DNA from: a virus
IMG/VR virus record: IMGVR_UViG_3300034167_000354
Span: 1 to 39,727 of that record
Length of the DNA: 39,727 nt
Strand: one strand, 5' to 3'
Notes under the pieces: generated by a model
Seen by the model: only the letters and a program-made list of their open reading frames with translations
What the model was told of the DNA's origin: nothing
Database searches by the model: none
Program-made: the position numbers and the translations under genes
Shown: piece after piece, positions 1 to 8,253 of the stretch
Layout: every line of letters starts with the position of its first letter
Numbering within the stretch: position 1 is the stretch's first letter

Positions 1-244
1 CGAAAAAATTAGGCACATTCAAAGGTGGTGTAATGCCACCTTCTTTTTTACTGGTACGCATATGACAAAAAAGAGACTTTCCAAACAAGAATACCACACT
101 GAATATGATAAACGTCATAGAACAGGCAAAAGATTTTCCACAAGCCACTTACCAGGTTTTAGAGAGGCTAATGACGTATATGGCATACAACGTATAAGAC
201 CATGCTTTGAATATAGCAAATTAATGATAGCATTTTTAACACAA
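1..244. repeat. Terminal direct repeat, left copy
   Basis: The first 244 bases recur at 39484-39727 with one difference: A at 117, G at 39600. The repeat holds a rho-independent terminator and most of a 67-codon reading frame. It can be the physical terminal repeat of a linear podovirus genome, or the overlap where a circularly permuted genome or concatemer was read past one unit. The mismatch argues against a simple assembler k-mer overlap. Confidence 0.95.
22..49 (+). terminator. Rho-independent terminator in the left terminal repeat
   Basis: AAGGTGG (22-28) pairs perfectly with CCACCTT (36-42) across a 7-base loop and is followed by C and six T (44-49). On the closed map it ends right-pointing transcription coming from the gene at 39178-39474. 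Confidence 0.8.
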
Positions 245-265
245 AACTATAGTATACTAAAATGA
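62..265 (+). CDS. Hypothetical protein, 67 aa
   Basis: An open frame of 67 codons just downstream of the terminator, lying mostly inside the terminal repeat. The product is basic in its first half, rich in Lys, Arg and aromatic residues; I recognise no family. There is no clear Shine-Dalgarno before the ATG, so its status as a gene is uncertain. The only base that differs between the two repeat copies falls in this frame and changes His19 to Arg in the right copy. It ends about 107 bases before the likely ligase start and points the same way. Confidence 0.4.
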   Translation: MTKKRLSKQEYHTEYDKRHRTGKRFSTSHLPGFREANDVYGIQRIRPCFEYSKLMIAFLTQNYSILK

Positions 266-372
266 ATAAATATACATTATATAAAATAACTTCAGGTAAC
301 CAAGTATACGTATGGAACATATATAGTAAAAGTAATGTTATACGTATAGTGTTCGGTATAATAGGTGGTGTA

Positions 373-1314
373 ATGCAAACTGTTGAAGAACAGGTAGAAG
401 TAAACCAATCGGGTAGAAGTCTACTAGAGCAAATAAACTCTCGTATGATGTCAAGAATAAACAAACAGATAGATAAAGGTTATAGACTATCTATAGAAGA
501 AGCCAAACTTAATATTGGTATGAACTCTATGGACTTACTAAAACCAATGTTGGCACAAAGATTTGATAAAATAAGTGGTATAGATTATTCTAACTGTTTT
601 ATACAAATGAAGTATAATGGTCATCGTTGTATAATTACCAATACTGGTGAAGAGATAATTGCATATTCACGAAATGGTAAACCAATAGAAAGCATTGGTC
701 ATATTTTAAAAGATATTAAACTCAGACCCGGCCAGACATTAGATGGTGAATTGTATATACACAATACTCCATTACAAGACCTTGGTAGTCTAATTAGACG
801 TAAACAACCAGGTAGTGCTATGTTACAATACGTAGTATATGACTACATGGCCGATATTAGTTATCAACATAGATTAGATATTTTACGATACAATGATTGG
901 GGTGATAATATAACTGTTGCACCAACTAAAATATGGACTCCTAACGTAGTACTTAAAGATGAACTAGATGAGTCTATACATGATGGCTATGAAGGTCTAA
1001 TACTTAGACATGGTGATAAAGGATATGAAACTGGTAAACGTAGTAACTCTCTAGTTAAAGTTAAGAAGTGTATGGACCAAGAATTTTTAGTTATTAATAT
1101 ACTACCATCTAAAGATGGCTGGGCAATACTAGAATGCAATGTTGGTACAAAATCATTTAGAGTTAGTGCACCAGGTACAATAGAAAATAAATACCATATT
1201 TATAACAACAAAGAAAAATATATTGGTAGATGGATAACAGTTGAGTTCTTTGAATGGACTAATGATGGTAAACCATTCCATCCATCAGCTATAGATTGGA
1301 GGACTGACATATGA
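373..1314 (+). CDS. ATP-dependent DNA ligase
   Basis: It seals nicks in DNA, presumably joining lagging-strand fragments during phage replication. Nucleotidyltransferase motifs appear in order: motif I KYNGHR with adenylated Lys80, motif III LDGEL at about 123-127, motif IV EGLIL, and motif V LVKVKK, followed by a short OB-like C-terminal part. At 313 aa it fits the minimal phage ligases. Motif I normally reads KxDG; here Asn replaces Asp. I chose ATG 373 because AGGTGG lies a few bases upstream; the frame is open back to 262, but that extension has no ribosome site. The stop overlaps the next start (ATGA). On the circular map it belongs to the replication operon. Confidence 0.9.
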   Translation: MQTVEEQVEVNQSGRSLLEQINSRMMSRINKQIDKGYRLSIEEAKLNIGMNSMDLLKPMLAQRFDKISGIDYSNCFIQMKYNGHRCIITNTGEEIIAYSRNGKPIESIGHILKDIKLRPGQTLDGELYIHNTPLQDLGSLIRRKQPGSAMLQYVVYDYMADISYQHRLDILRYNDWGDNITVAPTKIWTPNVVLKDELDESIHDGYEGLILRHGDKGYETGKRSNSLVKVKKCMDQEFLVINILPSKDGWAILECNVGTKSFRVSAPGTIENKYHIYNNKEKYIGRWITVEFFEWTNDGKPFHPSAIDWRTDI

Positions 1315-1523
1315 CAGTATTAATATTAGTAAATAAAAAAGAACTACTACCATGTCCTTTCTGTGGTAGTAGTAATATAAAAGTGCCAACTGAATATGAT
1401 ATGTACATATCTTGTAACAACTGTCTATCATATGGCCCAAGTCCAGTTATAGCTAAATTAGCGCACTCTCGTTCAAATATAGTAAAAATTATAGATTTAT
1501 GGAACTTAAGGTATGGACGTTAA
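1311..1523 (+). CDS. Lar-like zinc-ribbon protein
   Basis: A 70 aa protein with the layout of the Lar (restriction alleviation) family: LLPCPFCGSS near residues 12-21, a second Cys pair CNNC at about 35-38, then a terminal WNLR. The two Cys pairs should hold zinc. The founding member, Rac prophage Lar, modulates type I restriction-modification, but many phage members are untested, so the anti-restriction role is inference. It is coupled to the ligase by an ATGA overlap and ends one base before the converging virion gene. Confidence 0.75.
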   Translation: MTVLILVNKKELLPCPFCGSSNIKVPTEYDMYISCNNCLSYGPSPVIAKLAHSRSNIVKIIDLWNLRYGR

Positions 1524-1548
1524 TTACCATTCAAGTTCTCTTAAGTTC
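1502..1548. other. Inverted repeat at the convergent gene junction
   Basis: GAACTTAAG (1502-1510) is perfectly complementary to CTTAAGTTC (1540-1548). It spans the junction where the right-pointing Lar gene and the left-pointing virion operon meet stop to stop. There is no clean T-run next to it, so calling it a two-way terminator is a guess. Confidence 0.35.
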
Positions 1549-2894
1549 TTATTTGATAGTTCTTGAATTTTTTGCAATAATCCCTTTGGTCGTGCATCAG
1601 CGGGATTTAGTTTAAGATTATTAACTGCACGATGCACATCAACTGGATAATTTCTAAATGACTCAATTGGACTATCTAATCCGGCTTTTATTCTACGTAT
1701 AATTTGCATATCATCTGGATTATACATAACATAGTTATCTAATCCTTTACCACCTTGACCGGCAAATGAATGACCAGGTATACCCCAATCATTTAATAGT
1801 CGTGATGTCTCAGTATCGCTACCTGTCACTTTAGTTAAATTTCTATACGCATCTTTACCTTTAAGATTACTTTTTATTGCAGTAAATGCATCTTGACCTA
1901 AACCTAAATCATTCATACCTGCTACATACTTATCTAAAAAATCAGTACCATGACGTGATATTGCTGTATCATACTGTAGTAAATCTTTTTTATCTGGTTT
2001 TAAATTAAGTTGATATAAGTAACCCTTATTTGGCGATATAATAGTTGGTGCGGTATAAGCTTTAGACATGTCATATACTTCTCTATTCATATCCGTTAAC
2101 CCAGACCAAGTGTTTTTAGGATAGTTTTTAGCTAGTTGTGCATTGTTAAAGGTAAATTTTAATGTATCATTATAGTTTTTTAATTTTACAAATTTCTTTT
2201 GTGCGTCAGTAAATCCACTATAACCTGGATATGACGCAATAACAGCATTGTCAACATGACTACGCAATTTATCAAGTGCAGTTTGGTGATTAGGATCAGC
2301 TATAAATTGCTCTAGTGGGTTCTGTGCAGTGCGATGTAAAAGTTGCTTTCTATATTGGTAGTCTAACGCATTAGCATTTTCACCGGAATAGTGGCCCATG
2401 CCAAATGCCTGTACACCTTCACCAGTGCCTATAGCTTTATTTTCAAACTTAGAAAATTTATGTGGACTAGCGTGCCATGCAAGTATACTACCAAGTGTTC
2501 CACCAGCAGACTTAGGCGCAGCTCCAGAAGCAAATGCACTACCTTGTAATAACCCAGCTAGGTTTAATGCTGATTCAGCTTTTTGGTCAACACTTGGGCC
2601 ATAGGCATACATACTGGCTTCATCTTGCTGGTTAGGGTCTGTCAATCCTGTTGCTGTATTGACGTTATTTGTAAACCAATCAGCAAGTTTGCTTAGTCCT
2701 TTTTGTGGGTGCAGAAAGCTACTTGCGATAACAGATTGGTTAGGCCCAAAATTCTGATCCTGTATCTTCTGCCACTGACTATACCCTTCGCCAGCAGAAT
2801 TTAAGTTATTGATTGCACGACTACCAAATTGTTTGGTAGCATCCATCTTAGGATTATTGTTTAGTAGTTGCAAATAATCATCAAATGCACTCAT
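1524..2894 (-). CDS. Virion-operon protein with ADP-ribosyltransferase (ART-PolyVal-like) domain
   Basis: 456 aa, last gene of the left-pointing virion operon. Residues 139-173 carry WHASPHKFSKF, then GTGEGVQAFGMGHYSGEN, matching the first two blocks of the ADP-ribosyltransferase domain seen in phage polyvalent proteins (usually YHGSPH and GLYFAEN). GYLYQLNL at 291-298 and GIPGHSF...NYVMYNPDDMQII at 371-399 match the distal blocks. The N-terminal 130 residues are polar and Ala/Gly-rich, like neighbouring ejection proteins. It probably enters the cell with the DNA and modifies a host target; target and activity are unknown. AAGG lies before the ATG, and a structured element separates it from the gene upstream. 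Confidence 0.75.
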   Translation of the reverse strand: MSAFDDYLQLLNNNPKMDATKQFGSRAINNLNSAGEGYSQWQKIQDQNFGPNQSVIASSFLHPQKGLSKLADWFTNNVNTATGLTDPNQQDEASMYAYGPSVDQKAESALNLAGLLQGSAFASGAAPKSAGGTLGSILAWHASPHKFSKFENKAIGTGEGVQAFGMGHYSGENANALDYQYRKQLLHRTAQNPLEQFIADPNHQTALDKLRSHVDNAVIASYPGYSGFTDAQKKFVKLKNYNDTLKFTFNNAQLAKNYPKNTWSGLTDMNREVYDMSKAYTAPTIISPNKGYLYQLNLKPDKKDLLQYDTAISRHGTDFLDKYVAGMNDLGLGQDAFTAIKSNLKGKDAYRNLTKVTGSDTETSRLLNDWGIPGHSFAGQGGKGLDNYVMYNPDDMQIIRRIKAGLDSPIESFRNYPVDVHRAVNNLKLNPADARPKGLLQKIQELSNKNLRELEW

Positions 2895-2920
2895 GTTAGT
2901 ACCTTATAGCTATAAAAATA

Positions 2921-2999
2921 TTCGATTTAAGAAGAGATAATTTTCAATCCATAGATTGATATAAATTTTATATTATCTCTTCTCTAATGATGATTTTCG
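2921..2999 (-). other. Structured intergenic element, copy 1
   Basis: AGAAGAGATAAT (2930-2941) pairs perfectly with ATTATCTCTTCT (2972-2983). An inner stem TCAATC/GATTGA (2944-2949 and 2954-2959) lies within the loop. Flanks and loop resemble the element at 33502-33588: GATTTAAG-R-AGAGATAATTTT and ATATT-W-TCTCTTCTC are shared. Read on the sense strand of each operon, the loops share TATATCAATCTAT-R-GATT. It sits in the leader of the ADP-ribosyltransferase gene. Confidence 0.65.
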
Positions 3000-3006
3000 A
3001 GACAAT

Positions 3007-4884
3007 TTAATCATCATTCTGTTGATTCATTAATTGATTTGATGATAAATATCCAACCAACCCAGGTATTTTATTTAATATACTGTCATCCATAAAAGCC
3101 ATGGCATGTGGTCGTTTACCAACTTTGAATAATGCGGCAGTTTGTTTTGGGTCTAATAGTATATCAGCAAGTCTTGATTGTATTGCTCTATTTTGACCAG
3201 ACATTTCTGACAACAACTTAGCTGTAACGCCTTGGTATATACCAGGTATGCCAGAGGCTGCTTGTGCCACAGCACCAACTCCTCTTGACTCCATACCGCC
3301 ACCAACTTCATGTTGGAACCCAGTACCAGAAGTTAATTCTGAAGCAGCTCTACGTCTTTGACTTTCAGACACATTAGACATTAAATCTTTTTGCCTATTA
3401 GTGAATGTATTGGCAAATGTAGAACCACTAAAATCAGTACCACTTTTTACCAAGTCGTCTGGATTGGCTAATATGTCACCAAGTGTTAACTCATTAGTTT
3501 TATGTAGTGCCGCTGGGTCATTTATACCATGAGGATATGCTCTATCCATAATCGCTTGAGCCGCATTTCTTCTATTTACTGGTTTAGACAACCTTTGAAA
3601 AGTAGATTGTGCTTCAGCATATTCAGGTATATTTTTCGTTCGCCAATCTTGAAATGTACTTCTTATATTTTTAAATGCAACTTGGTCTAAATTAGCTCTT
3701 GGGTCTTTAGCAGTTTTTATAATACTATCAATACCAAGTTTAATATGATGTAGTGCGTCACCATTTATTGTGGCACCATTCTTACCACTTAACACTTGAC
3801 TAAGCATCATTCTTGTCGGAGGTGATATGCCATTATTGGCGCCTGTGTTAATAGCTTCGTTTATTGCTTTACGCATTTCTGGTCTTTTAAGCAATTTCAC
3901 TAACTCTTTATCTACTGGTACCATAATTTGTTTTGCTGCAGTATATAATGGTTCAGTTACAGCAGTTCTAAATCCAACCTTCTCAGCAAGTTTTTTAGGG
4001 TCTGCAATAGCGTTCATTAGTTTACTTTCTGCACCAATGTTGTCTAACTCCCTAGATATGTATTGACCAGGATTGACACTAGAAAAATAATCTTGTAAAG
4101 TATTTAAACCATAGTGTTGCCCTACTTCAGCTGCAGTTGGTTTATAATTAATTCCTCTTTTTACACTACTAGGTATTAATTGTTTATAGTTTTCAAGATT
4201 AGATACTACAGTCTGTATAGCATCCTCTGGTACTGCCTGTCTAACATAGTCAGCAAGTTTAGACATATGGCCAGAATCAGTAAATATATCATGTACAGTT
4301 CTTGCGGCACCACCAAGATATTTTATAACTGGTTTTGCCACTTGACCTGCAGTACTAAATGCACCAGCTCCTACAGCATCAAGGACTCCATTACTTAATC
4401 TATCCCATGCGTCACCAGGATGCGTCATAGCACCAGTTATACCACTAGTGGCCATGTCTTGGCCAATTTGCATTAACGGTTTAACTATAGCACCACCGGC
4501 CACTTCTGGTGCTGCAACCATCGCTGGTAATGCTGTAATCATATCTGCACCTGCCTTACCAATATCGGCACCAGTATTTTCAGACATCCATTGGTTCTGC
4601 CTATCAATCTTCTCTTGCCATGGCTTAGAGTTAAAACCTAACATACCAGCAACGCCTGCAGCAGCTTCTTCGCCTCTACCAGAAAAACCTAATAACATAT
4701 TTTTATCTAGTTCTTTAATACGACTAAGATTTTTAAAGAACATATTAACACTACTATTAGGTTGTTCTACAGGTGCTACTTGTTGTGCAGGTTCTGATGG
4801 TAGTGCATTAAATTCTTCTTCTGACATTTGACCATTAGAGTTAGTTGGTAGTGCATTAAATTCTTCTTCAGTCAAGTCACCCAT
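3007..4884 (-). CDS. Probable internal virion (DNA ejection) protein, 625 aa
   Basis: The large size, the place near the end of the tail genes and a hydrophobic Ala/Gly-rich stretch at about residues 109-155 suit a podovirus ejection protein that helps DNA cross the envelope. The N-terminus repeats a short motif: EEEFNALP at about 6-13 and again at 22-29. The rest is mostly polar and predicted helical by eye. A strong ribosome site (AAGGAG) precedes the ATG, which overlaps the stop of the gene upstream (TAATG). I recognise no enzymatic motif. The role rests on position and composition only. Confidence 0.6.
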   Translation of the reverse strand: MGDLTEEEFNALPTNSNGQMSEEEFNALPSEPAQQVAPVEQPNSSVNMFFKNLSRIKELDKNMLLGFSGRGEEAAAGVAGMLGFNSKPWQEKIDRQNQWMSENTGADIGKAGADMITALPAMVAAPEVAGGAIVKPLMQIGQDMATSGITGAMTHPGDAWDRLSNGVLDAVGAGAFSTAGQVAKPVIKYLGGAARTVHDIFTDSGHMSKLADYVRQAVPEDAIQTVVSNLENYKQLIPSSVKRGINYKPTAAEVGQHYGLNTLQDYFSSVNPGQYISRELDNIGAESKLMNAIADPKKLAEKVGFRTAVTEPLYTAAKQIMVPVDKELVKLLKRPEMRKAINEAINTGANNGISPPTRMMLSQVLSGKNGATINGDALHHIKLGIDSIIKTAKDPRANLDQVAFKNIRSTFQDWRTKNIPEYAEAQSTFQRLSKPVNRRNAAQAIMDRAYPHGINDPAALHKTNELTLGDILANPDDLVKSGTDFSGSTFANTFTNRQKDLMSNVSESQRRRAASELTSGTGFQHEVGGGMESRGVGAVAQAASGIPGIYQGVTAKLLSEMSGQNRAIQSRLADILLDPKQTAALFKVGKRPHAMAFMDDSILNKIPGLVGYLSSNQLMNQQNDD

Positions 4885-6227
4885 TACTTTCTCCTTGCGT
4901 TATATGCGGCAACATCTTTATAGTACACACCATTTATTGTTTTACCAGTTCTTACTTCTTTAGGTGCATTACTAGTTATAGTTGGTGCGTTAGGTACATA
5001 TCCACCATATTTACTTTCTAATGCTTTTTCTTTATAGTCTAACCCAGTTAATAACTTTTTATAATTTTCTTGTAACGTTTTCTTATCTGTATAGTAAGGA
5101 TCAAGACCACTAGTTAATTGAGCAAATTGTAAATCAGCATTAGAGTCATTACCACCAATAGCTTTAAGTGATTCTAAAACTTTACTACCTTGTATACGTG
5201 TAGCTCTATTTGCAGAAGGGTCATTTACAATATTGGTATCTAACCATCTATTAACACCAGGTAAGAATTGTTTTTGACCACCACCAGTTTTTAAATCTTC
5301 AATGGCTTGCATTATATCAGAACGCATGTTTTGTATATCATTTTTCATTACTGGTAAATCAAACGCAGCAACCCTAGCTACTTCATCATTTTTTGCTCTA
5401 CCAATATCTGTTTCTTTATTATACGAGGTCTGTCCAATTGGTTGAGTACTTTCAGAAAGCCATTTGTCTCTTGTTGGTGCATCAATCTCTCCGCTATTAT
5501 ATGACTCCCATATGGTATTAGTACTTTCTTGTTGTGCTAGTGCTTGTTTATTACTAATTGGTACAACAGCGCCACTTCCTAAAGTAACATCACGTACTTT
5601 TGGATTTTCTTTTGATGTTGCAATTTTTTCAACTTGGTCAGGGTCTTGTAAAAATTGTTGATTTTCAGTCATTGCTGACATATCTCTTATTCTATTACCA
5701 TCTGGAGTTATCCACCACCAAGTACCGGTATCTTTGTCTTGTTCATGAGTTGAACCAAATGGTATAACACCAACGCCTGCCTTAGTAGCAGTTGGTATTA
5801 ATTTATCAAATATACTAGCACCAGCTTGTTGCAACGTAGGATTGTCTAATGCCATCATTCTAGTAGCAAGCTCATTTCTATCCATATCACCATTAAGATA
5901 GCCAGAACCTTTTTGAGTAACTACATTGTGACTACTCAATGGATCGGCACTTTCACTATAACCAACTTCAGGCGTACCAATTAGTTCTTTCATTTGCTGC
6001 ATAGATGCTAAGTGCGCCTTTTGCCTCTCTTTAGCAGCTCTTTCTTCAGGACTAACTTTATACATTTCTGCATAGTTGGGCTGCTGAGGTATAGACGCCG
6101 CTTGTTGATTTTGTCCTTGAGATAAGAATGCCAACATTGAACCAAGTGCTTGGCGACTATCATCTTGAGGCGCTACTCGTGGTTTTACTATATCGCCACT
6201 TAATAAATCTTGTATTGTGAGGCCCAT
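4884..6227 (-). CDS. Probable internal virion protein, 447 aa
   Basis: A polar, Gln- and Lys-rich protein with long stretches that look helical and no transmembrane segment. It sits between the small Gln/Gly-rich protein and the 625 aa protein, so it is probably the middle member of the ejection set. The start overlaps the upstream stop (TAATG) behind GGAGGTGG. A TWWWI cluster at about residues 171-175 is the only conspicuous feature; no catalytic motif is visible. I do not recognise a named family. Confidence 0.55.
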   Translation of the reverse strand: MGLTIQDLLSGDIVKPRVAPQDDSRQALGSMLAFLSQGQNQQAASIPQQPNYAEMYKVSPEERAAKERQKAHLASMQQMKELIGTPEVGYSESADPLSSHNVVTQKGSGYLNGDMDRNELATRMMALDNPTLQQAGASIFDKLIPTATKAGVGVIPFGSTHEQDKDTGTWWWITPDGNRIRDMSAMTENQQFLQDPDQVEKIATSKENPKVRDVTLGSGAVVPISNKQALAQQESTNTIWESYNSGEIDAPTRDKWLSESTQPIGQTSYNKETDIGRAKNDEVARVAAFDLPVMKNDIQNMRSDIMQAIEDLKTGGGQKQFLPGVNRWLDTNIVNDPSANRATRIQGSKVLESLKAIGGNDSNADLQFAQLTSGLDPYYTDKKTLQENYKKLLTGLDYKEKALESKYGGYVPNAPTITSNAPKEVRTGKTINGVYYKDVAAYNARRK

Positions 6228-6754
6228 TAGCCACCTCCAGAAAGCATTTTAAGTAAAGTATCCCATGTTGCATTAGGATGAACTGCACCGGGCATTTGAG
6301 GCATTTGAAATACGCCAGCAGCACTCATTGGTTGTCTTTGTGGTTGTTGTTGTTGTTGTTGTTGTTGTGGTTGCTGCATAACCTGTTGCATCATCTGTCC
6401 GTACATAGGGTCGTTAGGTTTCCCTGCAACCAAGCCAGCAGAAGTATCTTGTGGGGTAGCCCACTTCTCCCACTCGTCCGACTTCTTAGTGCCACCACTA
6501 CCCATGCTTGGAGGAGATGCTGCAACACCAATAGTTGATGACATCATTGGATTGGTTGATGTTGGTGATCCAGTAAGTGCTTGGTTTAATTGGCTCTGTG
6601 GTAGTACAGCGCCAGGCACAGGCCCCGACATTGCGCTATTAGCACCACCCATACCACCTTTACCAAGCAAGTCCATTAGGCCACCACCAGCAGCTGCACC
6701 ACCTCCACTACTAAATAGCCCTGATAACCTTGATATTAACCCTTCAGCGCCCAT
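6227..6754 (-). CDS. Gly/Gln-rich virion protein, 175 aa
   Basis: The N-terminus alternates Gly/Ala/Ser runs (GGGAAAGGG near residue 19). A pure Gln run of eight residues within QPQQQQQQQQPQ lies around 129-140; its CAA/CAG codons show as a GTT-rich tract on the plus strand. The low-complexity composition and the place between two ejection-type genes suggest a small internal or flexible virion protein. Starts and stops overlap both neighbours (TAATG), so translation is coupled. Function is not known. The Gln codon run may vary in length between isolates. Confidence 0.55.
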   Translation of the reverse strand: MGAEGLISRLSGLFSSGGGAAAGGGLMDLLGKGGMGGANSAMSGPVPGAVLPQSQLNQALTGSPTSTNPMMSSTIGVAASPPSMGSGGTKKSDEWEKWATPQDTSAGLVAGKPNDPMYGQMMQQVMQQPQQQQQQQQPQRQPMSAAGVFQMPQMPGAVHPNATWDTLLKMLSGGG

Positions 6755-7593
6755 TATTTGCCACCACCAGCGCCCATACCCATCGCACTACTATTACCAG
6801 AACTGCTGCCTGAACTAAGTACAGTCGGTGAACCAATAGAATTAGCATAATTGCTCATGTTTTGCCAAGGCATCATGCCGGGTGCAAATGATCCCATGCC
6901 TAGATTTTGCATGTTCTGCCCTTGCCCTAATGCACCAGTCTGTACACCTTGTTGAGCGCCCAACATGCCTGACATCATTTGCTGACGTGCAAGAGTTCCT
7001 TGGTCTGCCTGTTGAGCAATTCCTAGTTTATTCTGTAGGTCTTTATCAAACGTGTTGTAACCCGTATCTGCAAGATTCTTTTGCAGATTACTGTTAATGT
7101 CGTACATACCTTGTGATGTTGCGACACCATGCCTTGAACCACCCGACATACCAGAAGCCGCAGCCCTTGAGTCAAGGTTAGCCAGCATGTTATCGGTAGC
7201 ACGATTGGCATCTGCCGTATAACCAGCCTTCATTGCATCCGCATAGTTGTTGCCATTACCGCCCATCATCTGACCATAGATGTTTTGCGTATTGGTAGGA
7301 CTATTTAAAGACTGTTGAAGTGAATTAGACAAGGCATTAGCATTATCCATACCCTGATAAACACCACCATTTAACTGGCTCTGCCACTCCGGCATTGCCG
7401 ACTGATTGGTTTGATTGATGTAATTTTGCACACCTGGCGTTTGTGCATTTATTGCATTACCAGTATTACCAAACGTTCCTGCTGCTGCTTTATACATTTT
7501 GGTAAGCGCATCAGACTGCCATTTTGGTATTCTCTGATTAAAATTACTTTGATTATTTGCACTACTTTCACTATAATTTCCACCACCTGACAT
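6754..7593 (-). CDS. Probable DNA transfer/ejection protein, 279 aa
   Basis: Asn-, Gln-, Gly- and Met-rich with a Gly-rich tail (GMGAGGGK at the C-terminus) and a helical centre at about residues 110-200. This resembles the P22 gp7-type transfer proteins and similar proteins in other podoviruses, though the likeness is in composition and position rather than a specific motif. A good ribosome site (AGGAG) precedes the ATG. It begins the set of four adjacent genes that most likely encode the internal proteins. Confidence 0.55.
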   Translation of the reverse strand: MSGGGNYSESSANNQSNFNQRIPKWQSDALTKMYKAAAGTFGNTGNAINAQTPGVQNYINQTNQSAMPEWQSQLNGGVYQGMDNANALSNSLQQSLNSPTNTQNIYGQMMGGNGNNYADAMKAGYTADANRATDNMLANLDSRAAASGMSGGSRHGVATSQGMYDINSNLQKNLADTGYNTFDKDLQNKLGIAQQADQGTLARQQMMSGMLGAQQGVQTGALGQGQNMQNLGMGSFAPGMMPWQNMSNYANSIGSPTVLSSGSSSGNSSAMGMGAGGGK

Positions 7594-7594
7594 G

Positions 7595-8023
7595 CTATTC
7601 TCCTAATTTATTGAGTGATTTACCTGTTACTACATATTTCTGTGTCATACCGTAACGGTTCCATAATCGGATGATTGACTCACGACCGGAACCCTCAAGA
7701 TAAGTTGCACCATTTTGTCGAATAATGTCCTCAAATTGCCCCCAAGTATTACGATTAGAAACACACTTGCCACCAATAGCAACCACAAAAGCCACACGGT
7801 TAGTGGGTCGATTGAAGTACGATACAACCAAAGCACCATGTACTTTCTCATTCTCGTCAGTGGCAATAATCAGTTGCCAGTTGCCTTGTGTTAGCATGAC
7901 TTTGATCTCTGCTGTATCATAGTCACCAGCTGAATAGGACAAGGCCGACTCGATAAAGTGTTCTACATAGGGCCATGTTTGATTGACGTAATTAGTATGA
8001 ATTGCCTGTACTTTTAAACTCAT
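7595..8023 (-). CDS. GNAT-like acetyltransferase-fold protein
   Basis: About 142 aa with the layout of a small GNAT-fold protein: a helical N-terminal part, QLIIATDENEKVHGALVVSYF as paired strands near 50-70, and a C-terminal GATYLEGSGRESIIRLWNRYGM segment as in the acceptor half of the fold. The pantetheine-binding RxxGxG/A loop is not clear, so activity is doubtful. Proteins of this type occur next to internal core proteins in several podoviruses. I prefer the start at 8023, which overlaps the upstream stop (ATGA); an in-frame ATG at 8038 would add five residues. Confidence 0.5.
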   Translation of the reverse strand: MSLKVQAIHTNYVNQTWPYVEHFIESALSYSAGDYDTAEIKVMLTQGNWQLIIATDENEKVHGALVVSYFNRPTNRVAFVVAIGGKCVSNRNTWGQFEDIIRQNGATYLEGSGRESIIRLWNRYGMTQKYVVTGKSLNKLGE

Positions 8024-8253
8024 CCTAGTAACGTCCATACACCAGTTGTTTTATAAATCCACGCACCCTCATCGGTGATGGTTGGTAAGATAATATTCTT
8101 GAAGTAATAGACTTTACCTACCACAGGACGTGCTGGTAGTGCGGTTAGCATTTCTAAGTTACCCAGTTGCAGTGACTTGTTTTCAAGTGCTGATAGCTGT
8201 CTAAACAGGTATTCAGTCAGTTGAGTATCGGTGTTAGCTGGGGGTTGTTCCAT
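8020..8253 (-). CDS. Small virion-associated protein, 77 aa
   Basis: The helical N-terminal half could form a short coiled coil (TEYLFRQLSALENKSL). The C-terminal half, PARPVVGKVYYF then GAWIYKTTGVWTLLG, looks like a small beta unit common in tail-associated phage proteins. It follows the tail nozzle gene with a TAATG overlap, where P22-type phages keep tail closure or needle proteins; that parallel is only positional. I do not recognise a named family. Confidence 0.45.
   Translation of the reverse strand: MEQPPANTDTQLTEYLFRQLSALENKSLQLGNLEMLTALPARPVVGKVYYFKNIILPTITDEGAWIYKTTGVWTLLG

Noticed and set aside
262-372. Longer ligase start at 262
   Set aside because: The 37 extra residues are unlike ligase N-termini and lack a ribosome site; ATG 373 has AGGTGG.
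2921-2999. tRNA-like reading of the structured element
   Set aside because: No anticodon arm, T-arm GTTC or CCA-end layout; stems nest rather than form a cloverleaf.
4448-4831. Open frame of 127 codons opposite the 625 aa ejection gene
   Set aside because: Lies wholly within a well-supported gene on the other strand and has no ribosome site or known motif.
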